A stretch of 64,000 nt of DNA, taken from Candidatus Crickella caballi (GTDB lineage Bacteria; Bacillota; Clostridia; Peptostreptococcales; Anaerovoracaceae). A program made the translations under genes and the position numbers. The stretch lies in the NCBI GenBank assembly GCA_018064665.1, contig JAGHUV010000002.1, positions 16,254-80,253 on the forward strand, read 5' to 3'. Each line of letters opens with the position of its first letter. The stretch's first letter is position 1. Below are positions 25,044-34,161 of the stretch, piece by piece. Under the pieces are notes generated by a model. That model worked only from the letters and a program-made list of their open reading frames with translations, was not told where the DNA came from and ran no database searches.

Positions 25044-25883
25044 ATGATTGGTGAGATTGCGGGAATCATTGCAAGTATCGGTTTGACCGATGTAATAGAT
25101 ATTCTCATTGTTGCTTTTCTCGTATACAAAGCAACAAGCTTCATCAGAGAGACAAGGGCACAGCAGCTTGTACGAGGCATTGCTCTTGTAATTATTACAT
25201 TTGCTGTTTCGGAGCTTTTCAATCTGAATCTGTTGAACTGGTTACTCAAAAGCTTAATCACGGTTGGCATCATAGCACTTGTTGTTCTGTTTACGCCGGA
25301 GATAAGAAGAGCACTTGAGCAGCTGGGAAGAAAGGGCGTTCTTACAGACAGATTCAAGGATATAAGCAGAGAGGACTCAATAGCCACAGTTCACAAGATT
25401 ATTGATGCTGTAGAGGATTTCGCATCTACGAAAACAGGAGCTCTTATTGTTATCGAGAGAGATACCATGCTGAATGATATCGTCGGAACCGGCGTTGTAA
25501 TAGATGCCAACCTTTCGGTAAGACTTCTGGGCAACCTGTTCTATGAGGGTTCTCCTTTGCATGATGGTGCCGTAATAATAAGGGGAAGAAAGGCATATGC
25601 TGCAAGTTGTGTACTTCCGCTCACAGAAAGGACCAATATCGGAGGTAATCTGGGAACAAGACACAGAGCCGGTGTAGGAGTGAGCGAGATTTGCGACGCT
25701 CTGGTTATCATTGTTTCGGAGGAGACCGGTGCAATATCAATTGCGGAAGCCGGAGTGCTTACGCGAAACATACACATCAAAACTCTTGAAGGCAAGCTGA
25801 TAGATATCTATCTGCCGGAGAGAGAAGCGGAGAAGAGCTTCCTGCAGAAAATACTGGGAGGAGGTAACAGAGATGAGCAATAA
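25044..25883 (+). CDS. cdaA: Diadenylate cyclase CdaA
   Basis: A 279-residue membrane enzyme that makes cyclic di-AMP from two ATP. Three N-terminal membrane helices precede the DAC domain, whose active-site motifs are intact: LHDGAVIIRGRKAYAASCVL (DGA) and GTRHRAGVGVSE (RHR). The order cdaA-cdaR-glmM that follows is the conserved Firmicutes arrangement in which CdaR and GlmM adjust CdaA activity and link c-di-AMP to cell-wall precursor supply. The start is three bases after the LCP stop; an AAGGAGA lies about 16 bases upstream, so spacing is long. The end overlaps cdaR by 11 bases. Confidence 0.97.
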   Translation: MIGEIAGIIASIGLTDVIDILIVAFLVYKATSFIRETRAQQLVRGIALVIITFAVSELFNLNLLNWLLKSLITVGIIALVVLFTPEIRRALEQLGRKGVLTDRFKDISREDSIATVHKIIDAVEDFASTKTGALIVIERDTMLNDIVGTGVVIDANLSVRLLGNLFYEGSPLHDGAVIIRGRKAYAASCVLPLTERTNIGGNLGTRHRAGVGVSEICDALVIIVSEETGAISIAEAGVLTRNIHIKTLEGKLIDIYLPEREAEKSFLQKILGGGNRDEQ

Positions 25884-26787
25884 AGCCAAATCAGGCCTGA
25901 GCATAGTTCTGTCCCTTTTGATAGCATTTGCTGCATGGGTATTCGTTATAATCAATTACTATCCTACCAAGGATGTGACATTTCACAGTGTTCCGATAGT
26001 CTTCCAGGGAGAGGACAATCTTGCATACTCTAATCTGGCTGTTGAGAAGGCATCAGATGAGTCTGTCGACGTTACGCTGAATATAAAGCGATCCGAAATC
26101 AGGAACATAAGTGATGAGGACATTCAGATTATCGCAGATGTGAGTGATGCGGAGAAGGGAAGCAACACTATTAAAATTGATGTGCTTCCTCCTGAAGGTG
26201 CAAGTGTTGTTAAGAAAAGCAGAAGCACAGTAAACATTGCGGTTGATATATGTGAGAGCAAGACAATAGATGTTGCTGCTGTCTTTGGAGATGCTTCCGA
26301 AAACGGTGAAGAACCTGTTTTAGAAAGCATTAACAGCAGCACGGTCGTTGCATATGGTACTTCTGATAATTTAGACAGGGTCAGCTGTGCAGCACTCAGA
26401 TTCAAATCAAGTGAGCTGGCAGCGGGATCGGTGAATTTCGAAATGGCACCGGTCGCTTTGGACAATAACGGAGAAACAGTGCCACATATTGTTTTCTATC
26501 CTAGAACTGTCAAGGGAGATGCTTTTGCGGGCGTAACAAAGACGGTAAAGCTCAAGCTCAATATCAGCGATAATCTTATTTATGAAAAGGACATAACTGC
26601 ACCGGAAAAGATTACTGTTAAGGGCAGTAGCGAGGCGCTGGAGAAAATCAATCAGATAGAAACAGAAGTGATCGATTTGAATTCAGTCTCGAAAGATTGC
26701 GAAATCGCACTTCGTTATAAACTTCCTGAGGGAGTAAATATAGCGCAGGCATCATTGGGAGAAGTCCTTACGGTGACTGCTAAGTAA
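25873..26787 (+). CDS. cdaR: CdaA regulator, YbbR-domain protein CdaR
   Basis: A 304-residue protein with one N-terminal signal-anchor helix (residues about 9-29) and an extracytoplasmic part made of consecutive YbbR domains, each with a strand pattern ending in proline-glycine-rich turns such as VLPPEGASVV and KLPEGVNIAQ. CdaR modulates the diadenylate cyclase CdaA, encoded just upstream. The ATG at 25873 overlaps cdaA by 11 bases and is preceded by GGGAGGAGG in the cdaA coding region, so translation is coupled. About three YbbR repeats fit in the length, fewer than in longer homologues. Confidence 0.93.
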   Translation: MSNKAKSGLSIVLSLLIAFAAWVFVIINYYPTKDVTFHSVPIVFQGEDNLAYSNLAVEKASDESVDVTLNIKRSEIRNISDEDIQIIADVSDAEKGSNTIKIDVLPPEGASVVKKSRSTVNIAVDICESKTIDVAAVFGDASENGEEPVLESINSSTVVAYGTSDNLDRVSCAALRFKSSELAAGSVNFEMAPVALDNNGETVPHIVFYPRTVKGDAFAGVTKTVKLKLNISDNLIYEKDITAPEKITVKGSSEALEKINQIETEVIDLNSVSKDCEIALRYKLPEGVNIAQASLGEVLTVTAK

Positions 26788-26805
26788 TAAAGAGGAGAAA
26801 TTATA

Positions 26806-28161
26806 ATGGGCAAGTATTTCGGCACCGATGGATTCAGAGGCGAGGCTAACTGCGAACTTACTGTTGACCACGCGTTTAAAATCGGACGTTATATCGGTAG
26901 CTTCTATGCTAAAGACGGTCACAGACCGCAGGTTGTAATAGGTAAGGATACAAGACGCTCAAGCTATATGTTTGAGAATGCGCTTTGTGCGGGCCTGACA
27001 TCTTCAGGAGCGGATGTATATCTCCTGCATGTTACTACGACGCCAAGTGTTTCATACATCACACGAATCGATGACTTTGACTGCGGCATTATGATCACGG
27101 CCAGCCATAATTCCTTTCAGGATAATGGCATTAAGCTGATCAACAGTCAGGGAGAAAAGATGGAAGAGTCTGTACTTGCAGGACTCGAGGCTTATCTGGA
27201 CAGCGACGAGAAGATCCCGTACGCATACAAGGACAAGATCGGATATGTTGTTGACTACTCGGCAGGACGCAACAGATATATCGGCTACCTTATTTCCATC
27301 GCTACAAGATCATATAAGAAATACAGAATCGGCCTTGACTGTGCGAACGGAAGCTCATGGCAGATGGCCAAGAGCGTTTTCGATGCACTCGGCGCTGATA
27401 CTTATGTAATAGGCAATAAGCCGGACGGCCTGAATGTAAACGTTGACTGCGGTTCGACACATATCGAGAAGCTGCAGGCTCTCGTTAAAGAGAACCATCT
27501 TGATGCAGGATTTGCATTTGACGGTGATGCCGACAGATGTATTGCTGTTGATGAGAACGGCAGTGTTGTTAACGGAGACCATATCATCTATATGTGTGCA
27601 AAGTTCATGCATGACACCGGCAAATTAGGTAATTCCAAGGCTGTAACTACAGTAATGTCCAATATGGGTCTGTACAAGGCTTTTGACGAGCTGGGAATCG
27701 GATATGAGAAAACGCCGGTAGGCGATAAGTATGTAGCTGAGAATATGAGAGAGAACGGCTATCTGATCGGTGGTGAGCAGTCAGGACACGTTATTTTCGG
27801 AAACCTGTCAACAACAGGCGACGGAATCATGACTGCAATTAAGATCATGGAAGTAATGACAGAGACGAAGGAGCCGCTGTCGGCTCTTGCTGCTCCTGTT
27901 GTTATGTATCCGCAGGTACTCAAGAATGTCGTAGTAACAGATAAGGACGAGACACTTCAGTGCAAAGAAGTCGTAGAGACTGTAAAGAAGGTCGAGGAAG
28001 AGCTGGGAGATGAAGGAAGAGTGCTTCTCAGAAAGAGCGGTACCGAGCCTCTTCTCAGAGTAATGGCTGAGGCAACAAGCCATGAGAGATGTGAAGCTGC
28101 TGTTGATGAGATCATAGCGGCTATGAATAGAACAGGAAGACTTGTTGAGGTGAAGAAATAA
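26806..28161 (+). CDS. glmM: Phosphoglucosamine mutase
   Basis: A 451-residue alpha-D-phosphohexomutase that converts glucosamine-6-phosphate to glucosamine-1-phosphate for UDP-GlcNAc synthesis. The start GKYFGTDGFRGEAN, active-site serine loop TASHNSFQDNG, metal loop DGDADRC, sugar-binding GGEQSGH and phosphate-binding RKSGTEPLLR are all present. AGAGGAG precedes the ATG by eight bases. It follows cdaAR as in most Firmicutes; GlmM can inhibit CdaA. Two genes resembling the separate halves of GlmU follow, consistent with a continuing amino-sugar route. Confidence 0.97.
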   Translation: MGKYFGTDGFRGEANCELTVDHAFKIGRYIGSFYAKDGHRPQVVIGKDTRRSSYMFENALCAGLTSSGADVYLLHVTTTPSVSYITRIDDFDCGIMITASHNSFQDNGIKLINSQGEKMEESVLAGLEAYLDSDEKIPYAYKDKIGYVVDYSAGRNRYIGYLISIATRSYKKYRIGLDCANGSSWQMAKSVFDALGADTYVIGNKPDGLNVNVDCGSTHIEKLQALVKENHLDAGFAFDGDADRCIAVDENGSVVNGDHIIYMCAKFMHDTGKLGNSKAVTTVMSNMGLYKAFDELGIGYEKTPVGDKYVAENMRENGYLIGGEQSGHVIFGNLSTTGDGIMTAIKIMEVMTETKEPLSALAAPVVMYPQVLKNVVVTDKDETLQCKEVVETVKKVEEELGDEGRVLLRKSGTEPLLRVMAEATSHERCEAAVDEIIAAMNRTGRLVEVKK

Positions 28162-28820
28162 TGACAGAAATCAAGGAACTGTTTGATTTGAGCAAAACCA
28201 TTGCAGCACCTCTTTTCGAAGGGAAGAAATATCCGTGGGAGGTTCTTGATGAAATTAAAGGATTTATTCTTGAACTCGGTCCGACGCTTCCTGCCGATGA
28301 ATATGATAATCCTGAAGAAGGCGTATGGATTGCCAGGGATGCCAAGGTTTTTCGGTCTGCATACATCGGAACTCCATGCATTATAGATCACGGTGCAGAG
28401 ATAAGACACTGCGCATTTATCAGAGGAAGCGCTATAGTAGGTAAGAATGCTGTTGTAGGCAACTCGGTAGAGCTTAAGAATGTAGTGCTCTTTGATAACG
28501 TTCAGACTCCGCACTTCAACTACGTAGGAGACTCCGTTCTGGGCTTTAAGGCACATATGGGTGCAGGCTCCGTTACCTCCAATGTTAAGAGCGACAAGAC
28601 ACTTGTTGTTGTCAAAGAGCCGGAACAGGAAATCGAGACCGGACGCAGAAAGTTCGGTGCTATGCTCGGCGATAATGTTGAGGTGGGTTGCAACAGCGTG
28701 CTCAATCCGGGCACGGTTATCGGAAGAGGTACAAGCATATACCCTACAAGCAGCGTGAGAGGTGTTGTGCCGGCCGGATGCATTTATAAGGACAAAGACA
28801 ACATCGTTGAAAGACGATAG
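28161..28820 (+). CDS. Left-handed beta-helix protein resembling the GlmU acetyltransferase domain
   Basis: A 219-residue protein with hexapeptide repeats characteristic of a left-handed beta helix from about residue 60 onward (for example RDAKVFRSAYIGTPCIIDHG and VGKNAVVGNSVELKNVVLFD), similar to the C-terminal half of GlmU and to stand-alone clostridial proteins annotated as UDP-GlcNAc pyrophosphorylase-like. GHNxNxD-type or N-acetyltransferase residues cannot be assigned with certainty. Its ATG overlaps the glmM stop by one base (TAATG), so it is tightly coupled to glmM. A nucleotidyltransferase gene follows after 42 bases. Role in UDP-GlcNAc formation is inferred from context. Confidence 0.8.
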   Translation: MTEIKELFDLSKTIAAPLFEGKKYPWEVLDEIKGFILELGPTLPADEYDNPEEGVWIARDAKVFRSAYIGTPCIIDHGAEIRHCAFIRGSAIVGKNAVVGNSVELKNVVLFDNVQTPHFNYVGDSVLGFKAHMGAGSVTSNVKSDKTLVVVKEPEQEIETGRRKFGAMLGDNVEVGCNSVLNPGTVIGRGTSIYPTSSVRGVVPAGCIYKDKDNIVERR

Positions 28821-28862
28821 GATGTTAACTGAAATTATTGAATGAACTGAAAGGATACCTAC

Positions 28863-29771
28863 ATGGAACCGATTCTAGTAATTATGGCTGCAGGAATGGG
28901 CAGCAGATATGGCGGCAATAAGCAGCTTGACAAGATCACCGATCAGGGCGACATTATTATGGACTTCAGCCTTTTTGATGCGTATGAAGCAGGCTTCAGA
29001 AGAGTTTGCTTTATCATAAAGCACGATTTTGAAGATGTGTTCAAGGCTCATATTGAAGGCGGCGCCGGCAAAAAGTATGAGACGTATTATGCTTTCCAGG
29101 AGCTTGACGATCTCCCTTCCGGATACAGTGTGCCTGAGGGAAGAACCAAGCCTTACGGAACAGGACAGGCGGTGCTCGCCGCAAGAGATATTATCGATGC
29201 ACCATTTGCAGTAATCAATGCAGATGATTACTATGGCAAGGAATGCTTCGTTAAGCTGTACAGCTTCCTCAAGAACGATTGTGATGCGGCTCATCACTGC
29301 ATGGTAGGTTTCAAAATAGAAAATACTCTGTCGGAGAACGGAACGGTTTCCAGAGGAATATGCACCTCCAGGGATGGCAAGATGACAGGCATCGTTGAGC
29401 ATCTTGCAATCGCAAGAGAAGCAAACGGAGAAATTACCGACACTCATGAGGACGGAAGCAAGGAAGTGATTCCGTCGGACGCACCTGTATCGATGAACTG
29501 CTGGGGCTTCTCAAAGGAGTATGTTGATGCTATCAAGGCAGGTTTCGTAGAGAGACTGGAGGTCATCAATAAGGAGAATCCGCTCAAAGGTGAGTTCTAT
29601 ATTCAGTCTCCAATCAACGCTCAGATCGCCGAGGGCAGCTGCGAGTATAAGATACTGACATCGGGAGATAAGTGGTTTGGAGTTACTTATAAAGAGGACA
29701 AGCCTGATGTTGTTGCTAAATTCAAAGCTCTTAAAGAGGACGGAACATATCCTGTGGAGCTTTGGGGATAG
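28863..29771 (+). CDS. Sugar-nucleotide nucleotidyltransferase-like protein
   Basis: A 302-residue nucleotidyltransferase of the Rossmann-like NTP-transferase family. The N-terminal signature MAAGMGSRYGGNKQLDKI corresponds to the GxGxRxx...K nucleotide-binding loop, and VINADDYYG supplies the metal aspartates. No hexapeptide repeats are attached. It would join a nucleotide to a sugar phosphate; given the position behind glmM and the beta-helix gene, UTP plus an amino-sugar phosphate is plausible but unproven. GGATACCTACATG shows only a modest ribosome binding site. It is closed by a strong bidirectional terminator. Confidence 0.82.
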   Translation: MEPILVIMAAGMGSRYGGNKQLDKITDQGDIIMDFSLFDAYEAGFRRVCFIIKHDFEDVFKAHIEGGAGKKYETYYAFQELDDLPSGYSVPEGRTKPYGTGQAVLAARDIIDAPFAVINADDYYGKECFVKLYSFLKNDCDAAHHCMVGFKIENTLSENGTVSRGICTSRDGKMTGIVEHLAIAREANGEITDTHEDGSKEVIPSDAPVSMNCWGFSKEYVDAIKAGFVERLEVINKENPLKGEFYIQSPINAQIAEGSCEYKILTSGDKWFGVTYKEDKPDVVAKFKALKEDGTYPVELWG

Positions 29772-29826
29772 GACATAAGATCATAAAGGATAGAAAATAA
29801 CAGATAGAATATAATTATTAAGCATA

Positions 29827-29862
29827 AAAAATGTCTGTGGACCGTGGTCCACAGACATTTTT
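29827..29862. terminator. Bidirectional terminator, 17-bp perfect stem
   Basis: AAAAATGTCTGTGGACC and GGTCCACAGACATTTTT are exact inverted copies around a two-base GT centre. It lies between the convergent nucleotidyltransferase gene and gltX and suits both directions. Confidence 0.92.
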
Positions 29863-29894
29863 GCTACGTATTGTTTTGCATATTGTTCCAATAA

Positions 29895-31556
29895 TTATTT
29901 ACTGAGGCGTTCGCGAACCTTAGCCTCGCCCATAATCTGCTGAATTGTCCATACATCAGGAGACTGTGCGCGTCCCATAAGCTTGATTCTGATAACTGTG
30001 CTTACATGACCTACATGACCCTTGAAATCATCAGGATTCTTCTTATAGTCCTTAGGTTTTGCTGCATATCCAAGCTCAGTAGCAAGCTCACGAATTTTGG
30101 CGAACCACTGCTCGTTGTCATCGCTGTGGTCGTAGCTTTCGAGATAAGCTGAAAGAATTTTATCTGCGTCTTCAGCAGCCTCTGCCGGATACTCGTCAAC
30201 TATCTCGAAGGATTCATCGAAGAAATAGCTGATGAAGTCCATGATCTGACGAGCATAAACAAGATCGGCTCTCGGTCTTGCATCATGACGTCCGATGTCC
30301 AGTATCTGCTCGAGCAGTGCCATATCTCTGAAAGCGTATTCATACTCAGGCGCAAATTCTTCTGACCATGATTTCAGCCATGCTGCGATTTCGCAGGCAG
30401 GAATATTGAGCATTACACCCTTGCTGACATCGTTGAGCTTGTCGAGGTCGAAAAGTGCACCGGAGGAGCTCATCTTCTCAGTAGTGAATTCGAATTCGTC
30501 AACTGATGCTTCAGGATTAGCTGCACGCCATTCCTCGTAATTGGAGTTGAGAATAGTGAGCAGATATTCGCGTACTGCTGCAGGATGGTAGCCCTGGCTT
30601 CTGTAGTAGTCAAGTGAAAGCTCAGGGTCTTTTCTCTTGGAGAGCTTTCTCTTGTTGCCGTCTTCTCCGATCTTCATAAGCTGAGCTGTGTGGCAATAAA
30701 CAGGAATATCCCAACCGAGATCATTGAAAAGCTCAATGTGGATAGGAAGGGAAGGAAGCCACTCTTCACCTCTAACAACATGAGTTGTTCTCATAAGATG
30801 GTCGTCAACAACATGTGCAAAGTGATATGTAGGAATACCTGTCTGCTTCAGAATTACGATATCCTGAAAATTCTCAGGCACTGACAGTTCTCCGCGTACA
30901 GCATCTGTTACAAGATGTCTTACAGCTTCGTCCGCACGAACGTTAGGGGTTCCCTGAGACTTAAGTCTGATAACGTATGGTTCTCCGGCTTTGAGCTTGG
31001 AAAGCATTTCCTCCTCGATTGCAGGATCCTTATCCCAGTCTCTGTACTTTGACCAGCCTGCATAGATTCCCGGAGTCAGCTTCTCTGATTCCTGTTTCTC
31101 ACGAACAGCAGTGATCTCGTCCTCGCTCAGGAAGCACGGATAAGCAAGTCCCTTTGAAAGGAGCTCTGCTGCATAAGTGCGATAAATCTCTGCGCGGTGG
31201 CTCTGTGTGTAGTCTCCGTATGAACCGATATCTCCGGTCTCGGTAACTCCTTCATCGAACTTGATGCCGAAAAAGTCCAGCGATGTGATTATTGTTTCAA
31301 CTGCGTTCTCAACAAAACGCTTGTCGTCTGTATCCTCGATACGGAGGAAGAACGTACCGCCGCTCTGATGCGCAAGGCGTTCGTCAACGAATGCTCCGTA
31401 TAGATTGCCAAGATGAATGAAGCCTGTCGGACTCGGACCGAGACGCGTTACTTTGGCTCCCTCAGGAAGCTCACGTGCAGGGTACATCTCCTCGTAGTCA
31501 GCAGGGCTTTTCTCAAGATTAGGGAATATCAGTTTGCTGAGTTCAAGATTATTCAT
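29895..31556 (-). CDS. gltX: Glutamyl-tRNA synthetase
   Basis: A 553-residue class I aminoacyl-tRNA synthetase. The HIGH-type motif is in GPSPTGFIHLGN and the KMSKS-type motif in KRKLSKRKDPELS; FLRIEDTDDKR near residue 75 is the glutamate-binding block. It is longer than the usual 470-500 residues, mainly through a long alpha-helical C-terminal part, as in several clostridial enzymes. It charges tRNA-Glu (and probably tRNA-Gln where an amidotransferase exists); a tRNA-Glu gene lies at 42346. AAGGAG lies about 11 bases before the ATG. It is divergent from a small membrane-protein gene and tmk. Confidence 0.96.
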   Translation of the reverse strand: MNNLELSKLIFPNLEKSPADYEEMYPARELPEGAKVTRLGPSPTGFIHLGNLYGAFVDERLAHQSGGTFFLRIEDTDDKRFVENAVETIITSLDFFGIKFDEGVTETGDIGSYGDYTQSHRAEIYRTYAAELLSKGLAYPCFLSEDEITAVREKQESEKLTPGIYAGWSKYRDWDKDPAIEEEMLSKLKAGEPYVIRLKSQGTPNVRADEAVRHLVTDAVRGELSVPENFQDIVILKQTGIPTYHFAHVVDDHLMRTTHVVRGEEWLPSLPIHIELFNDLGWDIPVYCHTAQLMKIGEDGNKRKLSKRKDPELSLDYYRSQGYHPAAVREYLLTILNSNYEEWRAANPEASVDEFEFTTEKMSSSGALFDLDKLNDVSKGVMLNIPACEIAAWLKSWSEEFAPEYEYAFRDMALLEQILDIGRHDARPRADLVYARQIMDFISYFFDESFEIVDEYPAEAAEDADKILSAYLESYDHSDDNEQWFAKIRELATELGYAAKPKDYKKNPDDFKGHVGHVSTVIRIKLMGRAQSPDVWTIQQIMGEAKVRERLSK

Positions 31557-31654
31557 AATAATCGATTTCTCCTTGTATTATTAGTATTGTATTATGCAAA
31601 TTCAACTCATTTATTATAACGCAAGATGGCAGCCTTATGCTATAATAAATGTGT

Positions 31655-31819
31655 ATGATTATTTTTAAGATACTTTTGATTATTTTAATAGCTGCACCTT
31701 TTATTGCAATACTCTGTGCGCTCTTCTACAAAGCACGCGAGTATTCTGTTAAGCTGAATCGGGAAGACAGAGCGATGGAAAGAGAACGCAGGAGAAGAAG
31801 AACGGGCGGCTATTATTAA
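31655..31819 (+). CDS. 54-residue single-span membrane protein
   Basis: A short frame with one strongly hydrophobic N-terminal helix (MIIFKILLIILIAAPFIAIL), then a charged, arginine-rich tail (RAMERERRRRRTGG) ending GGYY. The topology would place the basic tail in the cytoplasm. TATAAT at 31641-31646 ends eight bases before the ATG, so the leader is zero to two bases and there is no Shine-Dalgarno. The stop is 20 bases before tmk, with which it is probably co-transcribed. No family is recognised. The single helix, the basic tail and the close fit to promoter and tmk argue that it is real. Confidence 0.6.
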   Translation: MIIFKILLIILIAAPFIAILCALFYKAREYSVKLNREDRAMERERRRRRTGGYY

Positions 31820-31839
31820 TTTGCGGATGAGGTCAATAC

Positions 31840-32463
31840 ATGGCTAAAGCTTTGTTTATTACATTGGAAGGCGGAGACGGCGCAGGAAAGTCGACTCAGA
31901 TTGAGAATATCAAGAAGTACTTTGAAGAGAAGGGCAAAGAGTGTGTTATCACTCGTGAACCGGGCGGAACTCCTGTGGGAGAGAAGCTACGCGAAGTGCT
32001 TTTGGATTGCTCTAACGGCGAGATGGAGGATGTTACAGAGATGATGATTTTTGCAGCATCCAGGGCTCAGCATGTCAGAGAGCTTATCAGACCTTCACTT
32101 GCTGATGGCAAGATCGTTATCTGCGACAGGTTTAAGGACTCGTCACTGGCATATCAGGGAATCGGAAGAGATCTGGGCGACATGGTTGAGAATGTGAATA
32201 ATATTGCAGTGGACGGACTTGTGCCTGATATTACATTCTGGCTCGATGTGGATCCTGAGACGGGCAAAGCGAGAGCTTCCAATGCCGGAGAGCTTGACAG
32301 ACTCGAGAGAGAGAAGATGGATTTTCATCAGAAGGTATATGAGGGCTATCTCAAGCTCTGCAGGGAAAACCCTGAACGCATCAAGAGAATCGATGCAACA
32401 AAGCCTATAGAAGAAATTAAGGAAGATATATATGCCGAGCTCGATAAACTCGTTAATTGTTAA
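31840..32463 (+). CDS. tmk: Thymidylate kinase
   Basis: A 207-residue kinase that phosphorylates dTMP to dTDP. P-loop LEGGDGAGKSTQ, the DR-containing block CDRFKDSSLAYQGIGR and TREPGGTPVGEKLRE are canonical; the lid region follows at about residue 140. The start ATG at 31840 is preceded by a weak GGATGAGG. It opens the conserved Firmicutes series tmk-holB-ricT-trmN6. Its final 32 bases overlap the holB start, where the holB ribosome binding site (AAGGAAG) is inside tmk. Confidence 0.97.
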   Translation: MAKALFITLEGGDGAGKSTQIENIKKYFEEKGKECVITREPGGTPVGEKLREVLLDCSNGEMEDVTEMMIFAASRAQHVRELIRPSLADGKIVICDRFKDSSLAYQGIGRDLGDMVENVNNIAVDGLVPDITFWLDVDPETGKARASNAGELDRLEREKMDFHQKVYEGYLKLCRENPERIKRIDATKPIEEIKEDIYAELDKLVNC

Positions 32464-33241
32464 TATATGTGAGGGCGCAAGTGCGGCTCACGCCTTTATA
32501 GTGGAGGGCGTAGCCGGCGAGGCCCGCAGCAGTTTTGTTCAGGAGTTGGCTGAGGGCCTCTCCTGCCAGGCCGCAGATCCGGCCGACAGACCTTGCGGCA
32601 GATGCTCAGCCTGCATACAGATCAAGGCGGGTACCAATATGGATATTTACCATATGAGTATGAGCGGCAAACAGGGCTACAAAGTAGAAGATGATGTTGA
32701 GCCTTTTATTGAAAAGCTCAGCATGTCTCCGTACGGCAGATACCGCATAGGAATAATAGACGAAGCGGATCTTCTGAGTGAAATCGTTCAGAATAAACTG
32801 CTCAAAACACTGGAGGAACCGGAACCGGGCTCCGTAATCATTCTGGCTGCATCCAACAGAGACAACCTGCTCCAGACTGTACGTTCAAGATGTTCACTGA
32901 TAAGAATGAGCGACTATGTGGGCGAGGATGATGAAAGCCGGGAGCACAATGAAGCAATTCGTGATGCAGCAGGCTTCTTTGTACAGACCGGCAGAGACAG
33001 AGCTGCTTTCTGTGACTTCCGTACGGATACAGACAAGAAAATCAAATCTCGAGAGGATGCTCTTGAAATGCTCTCCATTGCAGAGGAAGGCTGCAGGGAC
33101 TGTATGATTAGAGGAGAGCTTCCGGGCGAGATGGCGCGCAGAATAGATCTGATCGAAACTGCGAAGATGGATATACAGAGACAAATGGATTATAAAAAAG
33201 CTTTAAGAAGACTTTTCCTGGAAATGGAGGATATATGGTAG
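32432..33241 (+). CDS. holB: DNA polymerase III delta'-type clamp-loader subunit
   Basis: A 269-residue AAA+ fold subunit of the clamp loader. The position of Walker A is degenerate (VEGVAGEARSSFV), as expected for the non-ATP-binding delta' subunit; a zinc-type cluster CGRCSACIQIKAG and the block NKLLKTLEEPEPGSVIILAA followed by RSRCSLIRM are typical. It is somewhat short for the family (about 320). It starts inside tmk (32-base overlap) with AAGGAAG six bases before the ATG, and its end overlaps ricT by seven bases. Confidence 0.88.
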   Translation: MPSSINSLIVNICEGASAAHAFIVEGVAGEARSSFVQELAEGLSCQAADPADRPCGRCSACIQIKAGTNMDIYHMSMSGKQGYKVEDDVEPFIEKLSMSPYGRYRIGIIDEADLLSEIVQNKLLKTLEEPEPGSVIILAASNRDNLLQTVRSRCSLIRMSDYVGEDDESREHNEAIRDAAGFFVQTGRDRAAFCDFRTDTDKKIKSREDALEMLSIAEEGCRDCMIRGELPGEMARRIDLIETAKMDIQRQMDYKKALRRLFLEMEDIW

Positions 33242-34158
33242 AGATAGTTGGCGTTGGTTTTATGAAGTCGGGAAAGACCTATTACTTCGATCCTAAGGGT
33301 GAGAAGTTTGAGCTGGGCGACATGGTTATTGTTGAGACTGCCCGCGGACTCGAGCTTGGCCACATACTGATAACCAACAAGGAGATAGAAGAAGAGGAGC
33401 TTGTAGCTGAACTGAAGCCGGTAGAGCGCAAAGCAACCGACAAGGATCTGGCTGCATATCAGGAGAATCTTGCAAAACGCGATGATGCTATGAAGGTGTG
33501 TGCCGAGAAAATTGCCAAGCACGGACTGGAAATGAAGCTCATCGATGTTGAATTTATGATTGACGGAACCAAGATAGTATTTTACTTCTCGGCAGACGGA
33601 AGAGTAGACTTCCGTGAGCTTGCCAAGGACCTTGCCGGATACTTCAAGAATCGTATCGAGCTGCGCCAGATCGGCGTAAGAGATGAGGCCAAAATGCTTG
33701 GCGGAATCGGAATCTGCGGACGCCCGCTTTGCTGCAGCAAGTGGCTCTATGACTTCCAGCCTGTATCGATCAAGATGGCAAAGCAGCAGAATCTTTCGCT
33801 GAACCCTGCCAAGATTTCAGGTACGTGCGGTCGTCTGATGTGCTGTCTGAACTTTGAGGACAATACATACAAAGAACTTCGCAAGGGCATGCCTAAGGAT
33901 AACGAACGGGTTGATACTCCTGACGGCTATGCCAAGGTTGTAAATGTTGACTACTTCAACGGCAAGATCAACTGCAGAGGAATCGATATCGATCCTGACA
34001 CAGGAGAAGAAATATTCTCGCAGGAAATCAAGACATACAACAAAGAAGAAATAAGAAGAAGAGACAAGAAGGACGGTAAGAACGAGCGGGATACAGATAT
34101 ATCGGAGAAGCTCGACGCCGAAGAAATGCGCGAACTTGAAGAGCTCATGAAGGAGTAA
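33235..34158 (+). CDS. ricT: RicT (YaaT) PSP1-domain protein
   Basis: A 307-residue PSP1-family protein. The cysteine-rich core GICGRPLCCSKW and GTCGRLMCCLNFE is complete and in the Bacillus complex of RicA, RicF and RicT contributes to binding [4Fe-4S] clusters. That complex steers RNase Y processing and influences sporulation and competence phosphorelays. A lysine/glutamate-rich tail follows residue 270. The ATG overlaps holB by seven bases. Position in the tmk-holB-ricT-trmN6 run agrees with the Bacillus yaaT neighbourhood. Partners RicA and RicF are not in the window. Confidence 0.93.
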   Translation: MVEIVGVGFMKSGKTYYFDPKGEKFELGDMVIVETARGLELGHILITNKEIEEEELVAELKPVERKATDKDLAAYQENLAKRDDAMKVCAEKIAKHGLEMKLIDVEFMIDGTKIVFYFSADGRVDFRELAKDLAGYFKNRIELRQIGVRDEAKMLGGIGICGRPLCCSKWLYDFQPVSIKMAKQQNLSLNPAKISGTCGRLMCCLNFEDNTYKELRKGMPKDNERVDTPDGYAKVVNVDYFNGKINCRGIDIDPDTGEEIFSQEIKTYNKEEIRRRDKKDGKNERDTDISEKLDAEEMRELEELMKE

Positions 34159-34161
34159 GAA

